A stretch of DNA of 64,000 bases from Devosia sp. (GTDB lineage Bacteria; Pseudomonadota; Alphaproteobacteria; Rhizobiales; Devosiaceae): NCBI RefSeq assembly GCF_028290625.1, contig NZ_JAQGJM010000038.1:124001-188000 (forward strand). The letters run 5' to 3'. Each line of letters starts with the position of its first letter. The stretch's first letter is position 1. This document shows positions 1 through 7,943 of the stretch, piece after piece. The notes under the pieces are model-generated. The model made no database searches. It saw only the letters and a list, made by a program, of their open reading frames with translations, and was not told the origin of the DNA. A program made the position numbers and the translations under genes.

Positions 1-892
1 CGGTGAAGGCCTCGTTGAGAGCCAGCGGCACGGAGGCCGCGGAGGTATTGGCGTGGCGGTCGACGGTGACCACGACCTTTTCGGGGGGAATGTGGAGCTT
101 GTGCCCTGCCCCGTCGATAATACGCTTATTGGCCTGGTGCGGGATGAACCAGTCGAGATCGTCGACCCCATAGCCGGTGGTTTCGAAGACCGAGTTGACT
201 ACATCGGTGATCATGCCGACGGCGTGGCGGAAGACTTCTTTGCCTTCCATATGCACGTAGCCCATGCCGAGCGTCGTGGATGGGCCGCCCTTGGTGTAGA
301 GCTTGTCCCAGTAATGGCCGTCCGAGCGCAGGCTGGAGGCCAGGACGCCGCGTTCGGGAGCGTCGTCGCCCACGTGTTCGACTTCCATCACTACGGCACC
401 GGCGCCATCGCCAAACAGCACGCAGGTGGTGCGATCGTTCCAGTCAAGCAGGCGCGAAAAGGTTTCGGCGCCAATGACCAGGGCGCGCTTGGCGAGGCCG
501 TTCTTAAGATAGCTATCGGCGGTGGCGACGGCGAAGACGAAGCCGGAGCAGACGGCCTGCAGATCGAAGGCCGCACCGTGATGCATGCCCAGCTTGCGCT
601 GCACGATCGCGGCGGTGGAAGGGAATGTGTAATCGGGCGTCGTTGTGGCGACGATGATCAGGTCAATATCGGCCGGGGTGAGGCCCGCGCGCTCGAGCGC
701 CTGCTGGGCCGCCGCAAGGGCGAGATCGGAGGTAAACTCGCCATCGGCGGCCAGATAGCGCTGCTTGATGCCGGTGCGCTGCTGGATCCACTCGTCGGAG
801 GTTTCGACGCGCTGAGCCAGCTCGTCATTGGTGACGCGATTGGCGGGCAAATAGCCGCCGACACCGCGGATGATGGAACGCGTCTGAGTCAC
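1..892 (-). CDS. fabH: beta-ketoacyl-ACP synthase III (FabH), C-terminus cut by window edge
   Basis: Condenses acetyl-CoA with malonyl-ACP to start type II fatty acid synthesis in the cytosol. The reverse strand reads [12 protein letters not shown] at the N-terminus, the nucleophile motif QAVCSGF near residue 115, PHQAN, and HANTSAAS just before the edge, so the Cys-His-Asn triad of the family is visible. About 297 codons are present and the family usually has about 325, so only the last part of the C-terminus is missing. The start is taken as GTG at 892, which overlaps the plsX stop by four bases (GTGA). This indicates translational coupling in a plsX-fabH operon. In related bacteria ihfA often follows; that lies outside the window. 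Confidence 0.96.
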   Translation of the reverse strand, partial: MTQTRSIIRGVGGYLPANRVTNDELAQRVETSDEWIQQRTGIKQRYLAADGEFTSDLALAAAQQALERAGLTPADIDLIIVATTTPDYTFPSTAAIVQRKLGMHHGAAFDLQAVCSGFVFAVATADSYLKNGLAKRALVIGAETFSRLLDWNDRTTCVLFGDGAGAVVMEVEHVGDDAPERGVLASSLRSDGHYWDKLYTKGGPSTTLGMGYVHMEGKEVFRHAVGMITDVVNSVFETTGYGVDDLDWFIPHQANKRIIDGAGHKLHIPPEKVVVTVDRHANTSAASVPLALNEAFT

Positions 893-1956
893 GCACTGGC
901 CTCGGGTTCGGGTGTGGGCAGATCCGTCACTGCGCTGACGGGGAAGCGCTGCATGCCTTCGCCGATCTTGTCGATCAGGTGGCTGCGGGCCATTTCATAA
1001 CCAAGGCCCAGCGCGCTCTTGAAGCCGACTTCGTCGGTGCCGCCATGGGATTTGATGACGATGCCGTTGAGCCCCATGAAGACGCCGCCATTGACGGTGC
1101 GCGGGTCCATCTTGCGGCGTAGAGCGTTGAGCGCGGAGGTGGCAAGGAGCGCGCCGAGCTTGCTCAGCCAGTTGGCGCTGAGGGCGCTGCGCAGGTAGGA
1201 CGCGACCTGGCGGGCGGTGCCTTCGGCGGTCTTGAGCGCGACATTGCCGACAAAGCCTTCGGTGACGATGACGTCGACGGTACCCTTGCCGATGTCGTCG
1301 CCTTCGACAAAGCCGTGATAGGTGAAACCGGCGCCGCTGGCCGCGGCGAGAATTCGGCCGGCCTCCTTGATCGACTCGAGGCCCTTGACCTCTTCGGTGC
1401 CGACATTGAGCAGGCCGATAGTGGGGGAATCCTGGTCGAACAGGGCGCGGGCGAGCGCCGAACCCAGAATGGCGTAATCGACCAATTGGCGGGCGTCGGC
1501 GCCGATGGTGGCGCCCATGTCGAGCACGATGATGTCACTGCGCAGCGTCGGCCAGATGGCAGCGATGCCGGGGCGGGAAATGCCCTTCATGGGGCGCAGG
1601 CAGAAGGTGGACATTGCCATCAGCGCGCCGGTATTGCCGCCCGAGACCGCGACATCCGCCTCGCCGTCCTTGACGGCCTGGATGGACTGCCACATCGAGG
1701 AAACATTCTTGCCCTTGCGCAGGGCCTGGCTGGGCTTTTCGTCCGAAGCGATGACCATCTCGCAATGGCGCACGATGGAATGGGCCTTGAGCGCGGGAAA
1801 TTCATCGAGCAGCGGAGTAATCAGCTCCTGCCGCCCGTGGAAAATAAAAGACGTGTTCTTGCGTTCCTTCAGCGCCAGATGGGCGCCGTGGATCACCGCA
1901 CGGGGGGCATTGTCGCCGCCCATGGCATCCACTGAAATTCGAATTGTGTCGGTCAT
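889..1956 (-). CDS. plsX: phosphate acyltransferase PlsX
   Basis: Converts acyl-ACP to acyl-phosphate, the donor used by PlsY in phospholipid synthesis; a peripheral membrane enzyme. The start region reads [15 protein letters not shown], the family's N-terminal signature, and the 355-residue length is normal. Later blocks include [10 protein letters not shown] and [16 protein letters not shown], both typical. I prefer ATG at 1956 to the TTG three codons upstream because the family usually begins at this methionine; the ribosome site is weak in both cases. It is translationally coupled to fabH downstream, with a DUF177 gene upstream on the same strand. Confidence 0.96.
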   Translation of the reverse strand: MTDTIRISVDAMGGDNAPRAVIHGAHLALKERKNTSFIFHGRQELITPLLDEFPALKAHSIVRHCEMVIASDEKPSQALRKGKNVSSMWQSIQAVKDGEADVAVSGGNTGALMAMSTFCLRPMKGISRPGIAAIWPTLRSDIIVLDMGATIGADARQLVDYAILGSALARALFDQDSPTIGLLNVGTEEVKGLESIKEAGRILAAASGAGFTYHGFVEGDDIGKGTVDVIVTEGFVGNVALKTAEGTARQVASYLRSALSANWLSKLGALLATSALNALRRKMDPRTVNGGVFMGLNGIVIKSHGGTDEVGFKSALGLGYEMARSHLIDKIGEGMQRFPVSAVTDLPTPEPEASA

Positions 1957-2122
1957 TTCCGCCAATAGTCCGGCTCGCAGGGGTGCGCGAGCCTACTCTT
2001 TTGTAATCGCATCGCGGCCTGCAAACAACGAATTCCCACTGCTTTACGCGACGCTTCGGGCGCTGCCGCAACATATAACATCACCCTTTGGGCGCAACCC
2101 CCACGGAGCCACCCGATATGGA

Positions 2123-2683
2123 TCACGCGTCGCCTGTGTCCTCGGGGGACTTGAGCGCTTTAAGACCGGCAAAGGGGCCCTCCTCCTTGTCCGCAAGATC
2201 GACGCCGATGGTGTCGAGGCTTTCGCCGGGCAGGCGCGGATAGGGATCGATGGCGAGGGCCAGCGTTTCGATCAGCAGCGCCGACAGATCGACCTCGTTG
2301 CCATCAACGTGGTCGGGAAAATCCTCGTCTTCCAGATCGACGAAAATTTCGGCGCCGGGAGCGGGATTGTGCGGCTTATCGGGGCCCTGGATGAAGAGGC
2401 GATCGACCGGCTCATCGATGTTCTGGGTAACGGGCTCGAAGGTCACCACGGAGGGTTGGACGATTTTTGCGGTCAGGCGGCCCTGGACGCGGATGCCGCC
2501 ACGCAGCTTCACGGCGGTCAGGCTGGCGTGGAAGGCCTCGACGGTGGTGATCTTTAGGATATCGGCCATGGCGGCAAGCGCCTCGGCGTCGGGCGTCACC
2601 TCAAGTTCGCGGCCTGAGGCGGGGAGGCGGTCGAAGCGGATGATGGCGTCGAGAATCGGGGCGGTATCCTGATGGTGGCTCAT
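2123..2683 (-). CDS. DUF177 (YceD-like) protein
   Basis: A 186-residue cytosolic protein with the DUF177/YceD pattern: an N-terminal block (RFDRLPASGRELEV), a central block with LTAVKLRGGIRVQG, and an acidic C-terminal segment around EDEDFPDHVDGNEVDLSALL followed by LIETLALAIDPYPR. In many bacteria the family sits beside rpmF and plsX and has been linked to 23S rRNA processing; that role is family knowledge and not shown here. The start ATG overlaps the stop of the upstream chaperone gene by four bases, so the two are probably co-translated. The usual Cys pairs of some YceD members are not present. Confidence 0.85.
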   Translation of the reverse strand: MSHHQDTAPILDAIIRFDRLPASGRELEVTPDAEALAAMADILKITTVEAFHASLTAVKLRGGIRVQGRLTAKIVQPSVVTFEPVTQNIDEPVDRLFIQGPDKPHNPAPGAEIFVDLEDEDFPDHVDGNEVDLSALLIETLALAIDPYPRLPGESLDTIGVDLADKEEGPFAGLKALKSPEDTGDA

Positions 2684-3207
2684 GCGGCGGCCTCGAAGGC
2701 GATGGCGCCGTTGACGATGGTATCGGCGGATTGGGTGGCGAGCCGGGCGTCTTCGGCCAGCAGATATTCGGCGAGAGCACGGATATGGGGGCCAGAAGCG
2801 CCGTCGAAGACGTTGCGGGACAGCACGGCTTCGAGCGCGCCCAGGTCCTTGCGATCCATGGCTTCATTCAGCGCGGCGAGCAGGCCGAAGAAGATATTGC
2901 CCATCTTCTGGATCTTCTTGGGGACGGCGAGGTCCCCTGCCCCCATCTCGCGAAGGGAACGGTCCATGTCCTTGAAAAACAGGTCGAATACTGCTTGGCT
3001 GAAGTCCTTCTGGCCAGCGTTCTCGGAGCGCAGGCGGCGGAACAACAGCGCCAGATGCAGGCTGATCATATCGAAGCGGCCGGTGACGGTATCGGGCACC
3101 GACCAATCGGCGTAGAACCGAGGCTGCCGGGATTGCGCCACAATGGCACGATAGACGGCGTAAACCGGCTCGGGGGCAGTGGTCTTGCGGAACAGGGACA
3201 GGATCAT
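2680..3207 (-). CDS. ubiquinol-cytochrome c chaperone family protein (CBP3-like)
   Basis: Alphaproteobacterial relative of mitochondrial CBP3/UQCC1, which helps assemble cytochrome b of the bc1 complex. The 175 residues contain the typical start VYAVYRAIVAQSRQPRFYAD and the block FDMISLHLALLFRRL, followed by QAVFDLFFKDMDRSLREMG. There is no signal peptide, consistent with a cytosolic factor. It overlaps the DUF177 gene by four bases (ATGA), a pairing seen across Hyphomicrobiales. ATG at 3207 has an AGGGACAGG-type ribosome site just upstream. Functional assignment rests on family resemblance only. Confidence 0.85.
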   Translation of the reverse strand: MILSLFRKTTAPEPVYAVYRAIVAQSRQPRFYADWSVPDTVTGRFDMISLHLALLFRRLRSENAGQKDFSQAVFDLFFKDMDRSLREMGAGDLAVPKKIQKMGNIFFGLLAALNEAMDRKDLGALEAVLSRNVFDGASGPHIRALAEYLLAEDARLATQSADTIVNGAIAFEAAA

Positions 3208-3363
3208 GGATTGCGCTCGGCGTCTTGATCGGTCATCACACCAGCAAGTCTCTTAACTTGGCCAATGCCAGCTTGCCAGGATGGTGGGTTGGCAGCTAAA
3301 CATTCCGGCGGCTGCCGCTTGTCGCCACGCCTATAGTCGAGAGCCATCGGGAAAGTCAAATTC

Positions 3364-3813
3364 ATGCCTCTGTCTATCGTTGCCGGTCGATTTGCACCCA
3401 TCGCCACCGCTGCCATGCTGGCGCTCGTTCTGGCGGGATGCGCGAGCAACATGAGCCTGGTGACCCAGCGGACCCAGGGCTATGAAATCCCCGACACCGC
3501 GCTGCAGCAAATCCGCCCCGGCCAGAGCCAGGAACTGGTGACGCTGGTGCTGGGTTCGCCCCAGACCACCAATTCGTTCGGCGACCAGACAGCATTCTAT
3601 TATGTCGAGACCAAGGTTCAGGAAACCTCCTTCGGCATGAACATGATCAAGTCGCGCACCGTGCTGGCGATCTATTTCGACAAGAACAAGAAGGTCGTCG
3701 ACAAGGCGGTGTATTCGCTCGCGGATGGCAAGGCGGTTACCGTGGAGACGCGGCGCACCCAGTCGTTCGGCGAGGACCGCACGTTCGTGGAGCAGATTTT
3801 GCAGAGCTTCTAA
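3364..3813 (+). CDS. bamE: outer membrane protein assembly factor BamE
   Basis: Lipoprotein of the BAM complex that inserts beta-barrel proteins in the outer membrane. The 149-residue product has an N-terminal hydrophobic segment ending in the lipobox LAGC (Cys about residue 26). The SmpA/OmlA fold follows, with QIRPGQSQELVTLVLGSP (the family's helix and G-P turn) and TAFYYVETKVQE. It is transcribed away from the CBP3/DUF177/plsX group and is followed directly by a strong hairpin terminator, so it is probably monocistronic. Confidence 0.93.
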   Translation: MPLSIVAGRFAPIATAAMLALVLAGCASNMSLVTQRTQGYEIPDTALQQIRPGQSQELVTLVLGSPQTTNSFGDQTAFYYVETKVQETSFGMNMIKSRTVLAIYFDKNKKVVDKAVYSLADGKAVTVETRRTQSFGEDRTFVEQILQSF

Positions 3814-3830
3814 GCGAAACGTAGAAATTG

Positions 3831-3861
3831 AAAAAGCCCCGGGAGACCGGGGCTTTTTTTT
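3831..3861 (+). terminator. Rho-independent terminator of bamE
   Basis: A GCCCCGG / CCGGGGC stem with a short GAGA loop, preceded by an A-run and followed by eight T residues. It starts 17 bases after the bamE stop. A-rich and T-rich flanks would let it work on both strands. Confidence 0.92.
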
Positions 3862-3875
3862 GTTTGGGATATCGT

Positions 3876-4006
3876 GGCCACGCCCTCGTGGTTCGAGGCT
3901 CGCAAGAGCTCGCGCCTCACCATGAGGGCTACTTTAAGTGCAGAGTTCCCAGTAGTCCTCATGGTGAGGTGGGAGCGAAGCGACCCTCGAACCACGAGGG
4001 CGTGCC
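3876..4006. repeat. palindromic intergenic repeat, family A, copy 1
   Basis: About 130 bp with complementary ends: CACGCCCTCGTGGTTCGAGG on the left and CCTCGAACCACGAGGGCGTG on the right. Inner arms CTCACCATGAGG and CCTCATGGTGAGG flank a short unrelated centre. The element would fold into one long cruciform or RNA hairpin. It fills the space between the bamE terminator and nusB. Three further copies are in this window. Confidence 0.9.
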
Positions 4007-4012
4007 ACAATG

Positions 4013-4507
4013 CTACTGCGTTTCGGTCATATCCGAGCCGGCTTCGCGGGCGATGGCGTCGAGGGTGGCATTGACGAGGCCGGACGCGTCGTCTTCGTAG
4101 AAGGCCTTGGCGATATCGACATATTCGGTGATGACGACGCGGGGCGGAATGTCCTTGCGACGCAGCAGCTCGAACGCCGCGGCGCGCAGGATAGCGCGCA
4201 GCGTCGCATCGACGCGCTCGACTGGCCAGCCATCTGAGAGGGCGCGATCAACAGCAGGATCGATTTCAAGCTGATGCTTGGCGACGCCGCCGACGATCTG
4301 CCGGAAGAAATCGGCATCGGCGGGCAGGTATTGCTCGCCCTCGATCTCGCGGCCGAGATGGAAGGCGCCGAACTGGGCCAGGGTGTCTTCGAGCGTGGCG
4401 CGGCCGACATCCATTTGATAGAGCGCCTGCACCGCGGCAAGGCGGGCGGCCCCGCGCTGATTGGCGGCGCGGCTGGACTGGGGATCGCGTTTGGGGGCGT
4501 CGGCCAT
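4013..4507 (-). CDS. nusB: transcription antitermination factor NusB
   Basis: RNA-binding factor that works with NusE(S10) at boxA in rRNA antitermination. The all-helical family is recognisable from RGAARLAAVQALYQMDV at the N-terminus, VDATLRAILRAAAFELL, and VITEYVDIAKAFYEDDASGLVNA... near the end. I chose ATG at 4507 (MADAPKRDP) because AGGA lies 9-10 bases upstream; a longer frame to 4546 lacks this support. That gives 164 residues. It follows ribH on the same strand with a short gap, the usual alphaproteobacterial pairing. Confidence 0.94.
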   Translation of the reverse strand: MADAPKRDPQSSRAANQRGAARLAAVQALYQMDVGRATLEDTLAQFGAFHLGREIEGEQYLPADADFFRQIVGGVAKHQLEIDPAVDRALSDGWPVERVDATLRAILRAAAFELLRRKDIPPRVVITEYVDIAKAFYEDDASGLVNATLDAIAREAGSDMTETQ

Positions 4508-4565
4508 CAATTGCGTTCCTGCGTAGCCTTGCCCAGTGGCGGGCAAGTGGTGTTCGGCGTCATGC

Positions 4566-5039
4566 TCATGCGTTCAATTTCAGTTTGAGGGCGGCCATGG
4601 CGAGGGCGGTCCGGGCGGCGCGGCCGCCGACATTCTTGCCGATAACGGCGGTCTGGCCGTGGGCCTCACCTTCGGTTTCGACCATGACCAAGCCATTGCC
4701 GAGCGGCATGGCATCGACCACGGACAGCTCAAGCAAGGCGCGGGTGACTTCAGGGACGACGTGGCCGACGGCGACCGTGGTGTTGCGCACGACGACGCCC
4801 AGGGCGATGAAACCGTCATAGTCGCCGGCTTCAAGCGCCATGGCGATGGCGGCCGGGATTTCGAGTACGCTGGGGACCGAGACGACATCGTAGCTGGCGC
4901 CGGCTGTTTCCAGGACTTCGCTAGCGCCCCGCAGGGCTTCGTCGGCGCGGTCGGCATCGTAGCGCGACTCGACGATCAGGAAATGCTGCTCATCGCCGGA
5001 GGCGATATCGATGGGAAAAGTCGCGCCTGCCGGGGCCAT
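4566..5039 (-). CDS. ribH: lumazine synthase homologue (RibH1-type) lacking the catalytic loop
   Basis: Homologous over its whole 157 residues to 6,7-dimethyl-8-ribityllumazine synthase, the penultimate step of riboflavin synthesis: HFLIVESRYDADRADEAL, VPSVLEIPAAIAMAL, YDGFIALGVVVR, LGNGLVMVETE and a GGRAARTAL tail all match. However the family's substrate loop, normally R-G-E/A-T-x-H-F-D/E after VI, reads R-N-T-T-V-A-V-G-H here. The invariant Gly and the catalytic His after VxR are therefore absent (Ala at the His position). The reading frame is intact. In relatives ribD and ribE sit between nrdR and ribH; here only about 100 bases do. It may be inactive, structural or redundant to another ribH. 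Confidence 0.85.
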   Translation of the reverse strand: MAPAGATFPIDIASGDEQHFLIVESRYDADRADEALRGASEVLETAGASYDVVSVPSVLEIPAAIAMALEAGDYDGFIALGVVVRNTTVAVGHVVPEVTRALLELSVVDAMPLGNGLVMVETEGEAHGQTAVIGKNVGGRAARTALAMAALKLKLNA

Positions 5040-5042
5040 GTG

Positions 5043-5105
5043 TCAGTCCTTGTTGCGGAAGTCGGCGATGATCAACCCCATAGTCGCCCCCAGCAGGAAC
5101 TTCAA
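5043..5105 (-). CDS. possible 20-residue hydrophobic ORF in the nrdR-ribH gap
   Basis: A TTG-initiated frame reading (M)KFLLGATMGLIIADFRNKD ends two bases before the ribH start. It has a hydrophobic core and a polar tail, like small membrane peptides, but no clear ribosome site. It could equally be a remnant of a lost gene or chance. Recorded because the gap is where ribD-ribE are expected. Confidence 0.25.
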   Translation of the reverse strand: MKFLLGATMGLIIADFRNKD

Positions 5106-5143
5106 CCGAATAGGCGATCCAAAAGGGGGAGAAGCGGGCTGGA

Positions 5144-5623
5144 TCAGTCGTCTTCGGTCGCCGGCACGCTCGGGGTTTTCGCCAGTTCGCTGAGGAACGA
5201 GCGGAAATCGTCGGCAGCGGAGAAGTTCTTGTAGACCGAGGCAAAGCGCACGAAGGCGACATCATCGAGGCCCTTGAGGCCCTCCATGACATATTCGCCG
5301 ATCTGGTCGGAGGTGACTTCGACTTCGCCCAGCGATTCGAGCTGGCGGACGATGCCCGAAATCATGCGCTCGCTGCGTTCGGGATCGACGGAGCGCTTGC
5401 GCAAGGCGGTATTGACCGAACGCGCCAGCTTTTCGCGGTCGAAGGGGACCTTGCGGCCGCTCTTCTTGACCACGGTAAGGTCGCGCAGCTGCACGCGCTC
5501 GAAGGTGGTGAAGCGGCCGCCGCAGCCGGAACAGATGCGGCGGCGGCGGATGGCACCGGAATCTTCGGTGGGGCGACTGTCCTTGACCTGGGTGTCGTCG
5601 TTACCGCAATAGGGACAGCGCAT
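5144..5623 (-). CDS. nrdR: transcriptional repressor NrdR
   Basis: Zinc-ribbon and ATP-cone regulator of ribonucleotide reductase genes. Cys3-x2-Cys6 (MRCPYCG) and a second CxxC near residues 31-34 (RICSGCG) make the zinc finger; FTTFERV and [16 protein letters not shown] open the ATP-cone, which continues to about residue 140. Length 159 is normal. It lies 8 bases downstream of glyA on the same strand, so the two are probably one transcript. This glyA-nrdR order is widespread in alphaproteobacteria. Confidence 0.96.
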   Translation of the reverse strand: MRCPYCGNDDTQVKDSRPTEDSGAIRRRRICSGCGGRFTTFERVQLRDLTVVKKSGRKVPFDREKLARSVNTALRKRSVDPERSERMISGIVRQLESLGEVEVTSDQIGEYVMEGLKGLDDVAFVRFASVYKNFSAADDFRSFLSELAKTPSVPATEDD

Positions 5624-5631
5624 TACAGTTC

Positions 5632-6936
5632 CTAGCTCGCGTAGATCGGGAAGCGGGCAGTGAGCGCCTTGACCTTGTCGCGCACGGCCGCTTCGACGGC
5701 GGCGTTGCCCTCGTCGGAATTGGCTTCGCGCAGCCCATCGAGCACGTCAACGATCAGATCGCCGATTTCCTGGAATTCGGCGACGCCGAAACCGCGGGTG
5801 GTGCCGGCCGGGGTGCCCAGGCGAATGCCCGAGGTGACGAAGGGCTTTTCCGGATCGAAAGGAATGCCGTTCTTGTTGCAGGTGATGAATGCACGGCCCA
5901 GACCCTGCTCGGCGCGCTTGCCGGTGGCGTTCTTGGCGCGTAGGTCGACCAGCATCAGGTGGTTGTCGGTGCCGCCGGAGACGACTTCCAGGCCATGCGA
6001 CTTCAACCGCTCGGCCAGCGCCTTGGCGTTGGTCACGACCTGCTGGGCATAGGCCTTGAATTCGGGCTGCAGCGCTTCCTTGAAGGCCACGGCCTTGGCG
6101 GCGATGACGTGCATAAGCGGGCCGCCCTGCAGGCCGGGGAACACGGCGGAATTGATCTTCTTGGCCAGATCCTCGTCATTGGTGAGGATCATGCCGCCGC
6201 GCGGGCCGCGCAGGGACTTGTGGGTGGTGGTGGTGGTGACATGGGCATGGGGCACCGGCGAGGGGTGCACGCCGCCGGCCACGAGGCCTGCGATATGAGC
6301 CATGTCGACCATCAGGTAAGCGCCCACTTCATCGGCGATGGCGCGGAAGCGGGCCCAGTCCCAGAAGCGGGAATAGGCGGTGCCGCCCGCCAGAATCAGC
6401 TTCGGCTTGTGCTCGCGGGCGAGGCGCTCGACCTCTTCCATATCGAGCAGGTGATCGTCGCGGCGCACGCCGTAGGAGACGACGTTGAACCACTTGCCGC
6501 TCATGTTGACCGGCGAGCCGTGGGTCAGGTGACCGCCCGAATTGAGGTCGAGTCCCATGAAGGTATCGCCGGGCTGCAGCAGCGCCAGGAACACGGCCTG
6601 GTTCATCTGCGAGCCGGAATTGGGCTGGACGTTGGCGAACTTGGCGCCGAAGAGCTGCTTGGCGCGCTCGATGGCCAGGGTTTCGGCGACGTCAACGAAC
6701 TGGCAGCCGCCATAGTAGCGTTTGCCCGGATAGCCTTCGGCATATTTGTTGGTCATGATCGAGCCCTGCGCTTCTAGCACGGCGCGGGAGACGATGTTTT
6801 CCGAGGCGATCAGCTCGATTTCATGCTGCTGGCGACCCAATTCGTTCTGGATCGCGCCCGCGATCTCGGGATCGGTCTCGGCCAGCGAGGCGCTGAAAAA
6901 GGCGGGAAACAGCGGAAGGGAATTTGCAGCGCTCAT
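5632..6936 (-). CDS. glyA: serine hydroxymethyltransferase
   Basis: PLP enzyme that interconverts serine and glycine with tetrahydrofolate, supplying one-carbon units. Signatures are [46 protein letters not shown] and the PLP-lysine block [16 protein letters not shown] chose ATG at 6936 ([10 protein letters not shown]) because AGGAGA lies seven bases upstream; the frame stays open further 5' but that extension looks non-coding. The resulting 434 residues is the standard length. First gene of a minus-strand group glyA-nrdR-ribH-nusB. Confidence 0.97.
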   Translation of the reverse strand: MSAANSLPLFPAFFSASLAETDPEIAGAIQNELGRQQHEIELIASENIVSRAVLEAQGSIMTNKYAEGYPGKRYYGGCQFVDVAETLAIERAKQLFGAKFANVQPNSGSQMNQAVFLALLQPGDTFMGLDLNSGGHLTHGSPVNMSGKWFNVVSYGVRRDDHLLDMEEVERLAREHKPKLILAGGTAYSRFWDWARFRAIADEVGAYLMVDMAHIAGLVAGGVHPSPVPHAHVTTTTTHKSLRGPRGGMILTNDEDLAKKINSAVFPGLQGGPLMHVIAAKAVAFKEALQPEFKAYAQQVVTNAKALAERLKSHGLEVVSGGTDNHLMLVDLRAKNATGKRAEQGLGRAFITCNKNGIPFDPEKPFVTSGIRLGTPAGTTRGFGVAEFQEIGDLIVDVLDGLREANSDEGNAAVEAAVRDKVKALTARFPIYAS

Positions 6937-7133
6937 GGGCGATCTCCTGGGGCTTTCCCGAGATGTTGTGCTGGGCGTGGGGTGTTGGCGCAGCCTGTAG
7001 CACAAAGCGCGGCGCCAATCCAAGCGTCGCGGCGTGATTTCGCAGGGTTTGACGCAACCCGGAGTGCCATCTGCGCATTGCTTTGGCAGAGACTGGAATA
7101 TCCGGTTGCGGGTGGGTCTTCAGGAGATACAAA

Positions 7134-7580
7134 ATGAACGTTTTGAGCAAGGGACTTACAGCGCTGGCACTGATCAGCACGATTGCTATTTCCAGCGTCG
7201 TTCCGACGCAGGCGCAGAGCATTCAGTTCGGTTTTGGCCAACGCGACCGCGTGATCACCAGCTATTGCGACCGCAATCCGCGCGACCGCGATTGCCGCAG
7301 CTACTATGGCGGCGGCTGGCACGATTCTGATTACAACCGCTTCTATCGTTCGCGCCGCAGCGGATTGGATAGCATCGCCAGCGGCCTGTTCGGCTTTGGA
7401 TTCGGCGCTATCCTGGGCAGCGCGATCGCCAATTCCAACAATAACGACCGGGTGATCGGCCGTGTTTATAACGGCGGCAGTTCCCATGTGCAGGCATGCT
7501 ATGCCCGCTACAGGTCGTATGACGCCAACAGCGACACCTATATGGGTTACGATGGCTATCGTCACCGCTGCAATCTCTAG
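7134..7580 (+). CDS. BA14K family secreted protein
   Basis: A 148-residue exported protein: signal peptide with cleavage near VVPTQAQS, a Tyr/Arg/Asp-rich middle (YCDRNPRDRDCRSYYGGG), a glycine-rich hydrophobic stretch around residues 80-100 (FGFGFGAILGSAIANS) and the C-terminal BA14K motif ACYARYRSYDANSDTYMGYD ending in RHRCNL. The family is named after a Brucella immunoreactive, lectin-like protein and is common in Hyphomicrobiales; its physiological role is unknown. The start is supported by AGGAGA upstream. A terminator follows. Confidence 0.9.
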   Translation: MNVLSKGLTALALISTIAISSVVPTQAQSIQFGFGQRDRVITSYCDRNPRDRDCRSYYGGGWHDSDYNRFYRSRRSGLDSIASGLFGFGFGAILGSAIANSNNNDRVIGRVYNGGSSHVQACYARYRSYDANSDTYMGYDGYRHRCNL

Positions 7581-7600
7581 GTAGAGCAGCAGATTAATTG

Positions 7601-7628
7601 GAAAGCCCCGGGAAACCGGGGCTTTTTT
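7601..7628 (+). terminator. Rho-independent terminator of the BA14K gene
   Basis: AAAGCCCCGG-GAAA-CCGGGGCTTTTTT hairpin and T-run, 21 bases after the stop. It nearly matches the bamE terminator. The A-rich side would also allow it to serve the convergent DUF6898 gene. Confidence 0.9.
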
Positions 7629-7638
7629 GTTGGGCAGT

Positions 7639-7842
7639 CTAGAAGCGGCGCGGTTCGGGCTTGAGCGGTGCGTCGCCGAGCTTCTTGCGCAGCTTGGCCA
7701 GCGCGACCTGCTGCATCTGGGTGCGAGTGGCGACGACCGGGGTAATGACGATGACCTCGGTTCCGCTCGGCACGTGGATGGCGGCGACGCGCATCTGCTG
7801 GCCGACCTGCACGAATTCGAAAAGGACTTCTCCGTCAGTCAT
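7639..7842 (-). CDS. small DUF6898-like protein
   Basis: A 67-residue soluble protein beginning MTDGEVLFEFVQVGQQMRV, with VPSGTEVIVITPVVATRTQMQQVALAKLRKKL. It resembles small Hyphomicrobiales proteins grouped as DUF6898 (assignment from memory of the pattern). The start is chosen at 7842 because GGAGGGCAGGGCAG precedes it, while the open frame further upstream crosses a hairpin. It lies downstream of, and on the same strand as, the L,D-transpeptidase but is separated by that hairpin. Function unknown. Confidence 0.7.
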   Translation of the reverse strand: MTDGEVLFEFVQVGQQMRVAAIHVPSGTEVIVITPVVATRTQMQQVALAKLRKKLGDAPLKPEPRRF

Positions 7843-7892
7843 CTGCCCTGCCCTCCGGCTAACGGCACAATGCCCGAGTCTCGACCAAATGC

Positions 7893-7920
7893 GAACGCCC
7901 TCCGCGATGGGAGGGCGTTT
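7893..7920 (-). terminator. hairpin downstream of the L,D-transpeptidase gene
   Basis: AACGCCCTCC / GGAGGGCGTT ten-base stem with a five-base loop, 24 bases after the stop of the transpeptidase gene. The following T-tract is short and interrupted, so termination may be partial. Confidence 0.6.
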
Positions 7921-7943
7921 GCGTATTCGGGGAAGCGAAAAGA

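Noticed and set aside
6937-7133. Riboswitch upstream of glyA
   Set aside because: Short GC-rich stems can be drawn, but no conserved core of glycine, SAH or folate riboswitches could be recognised.
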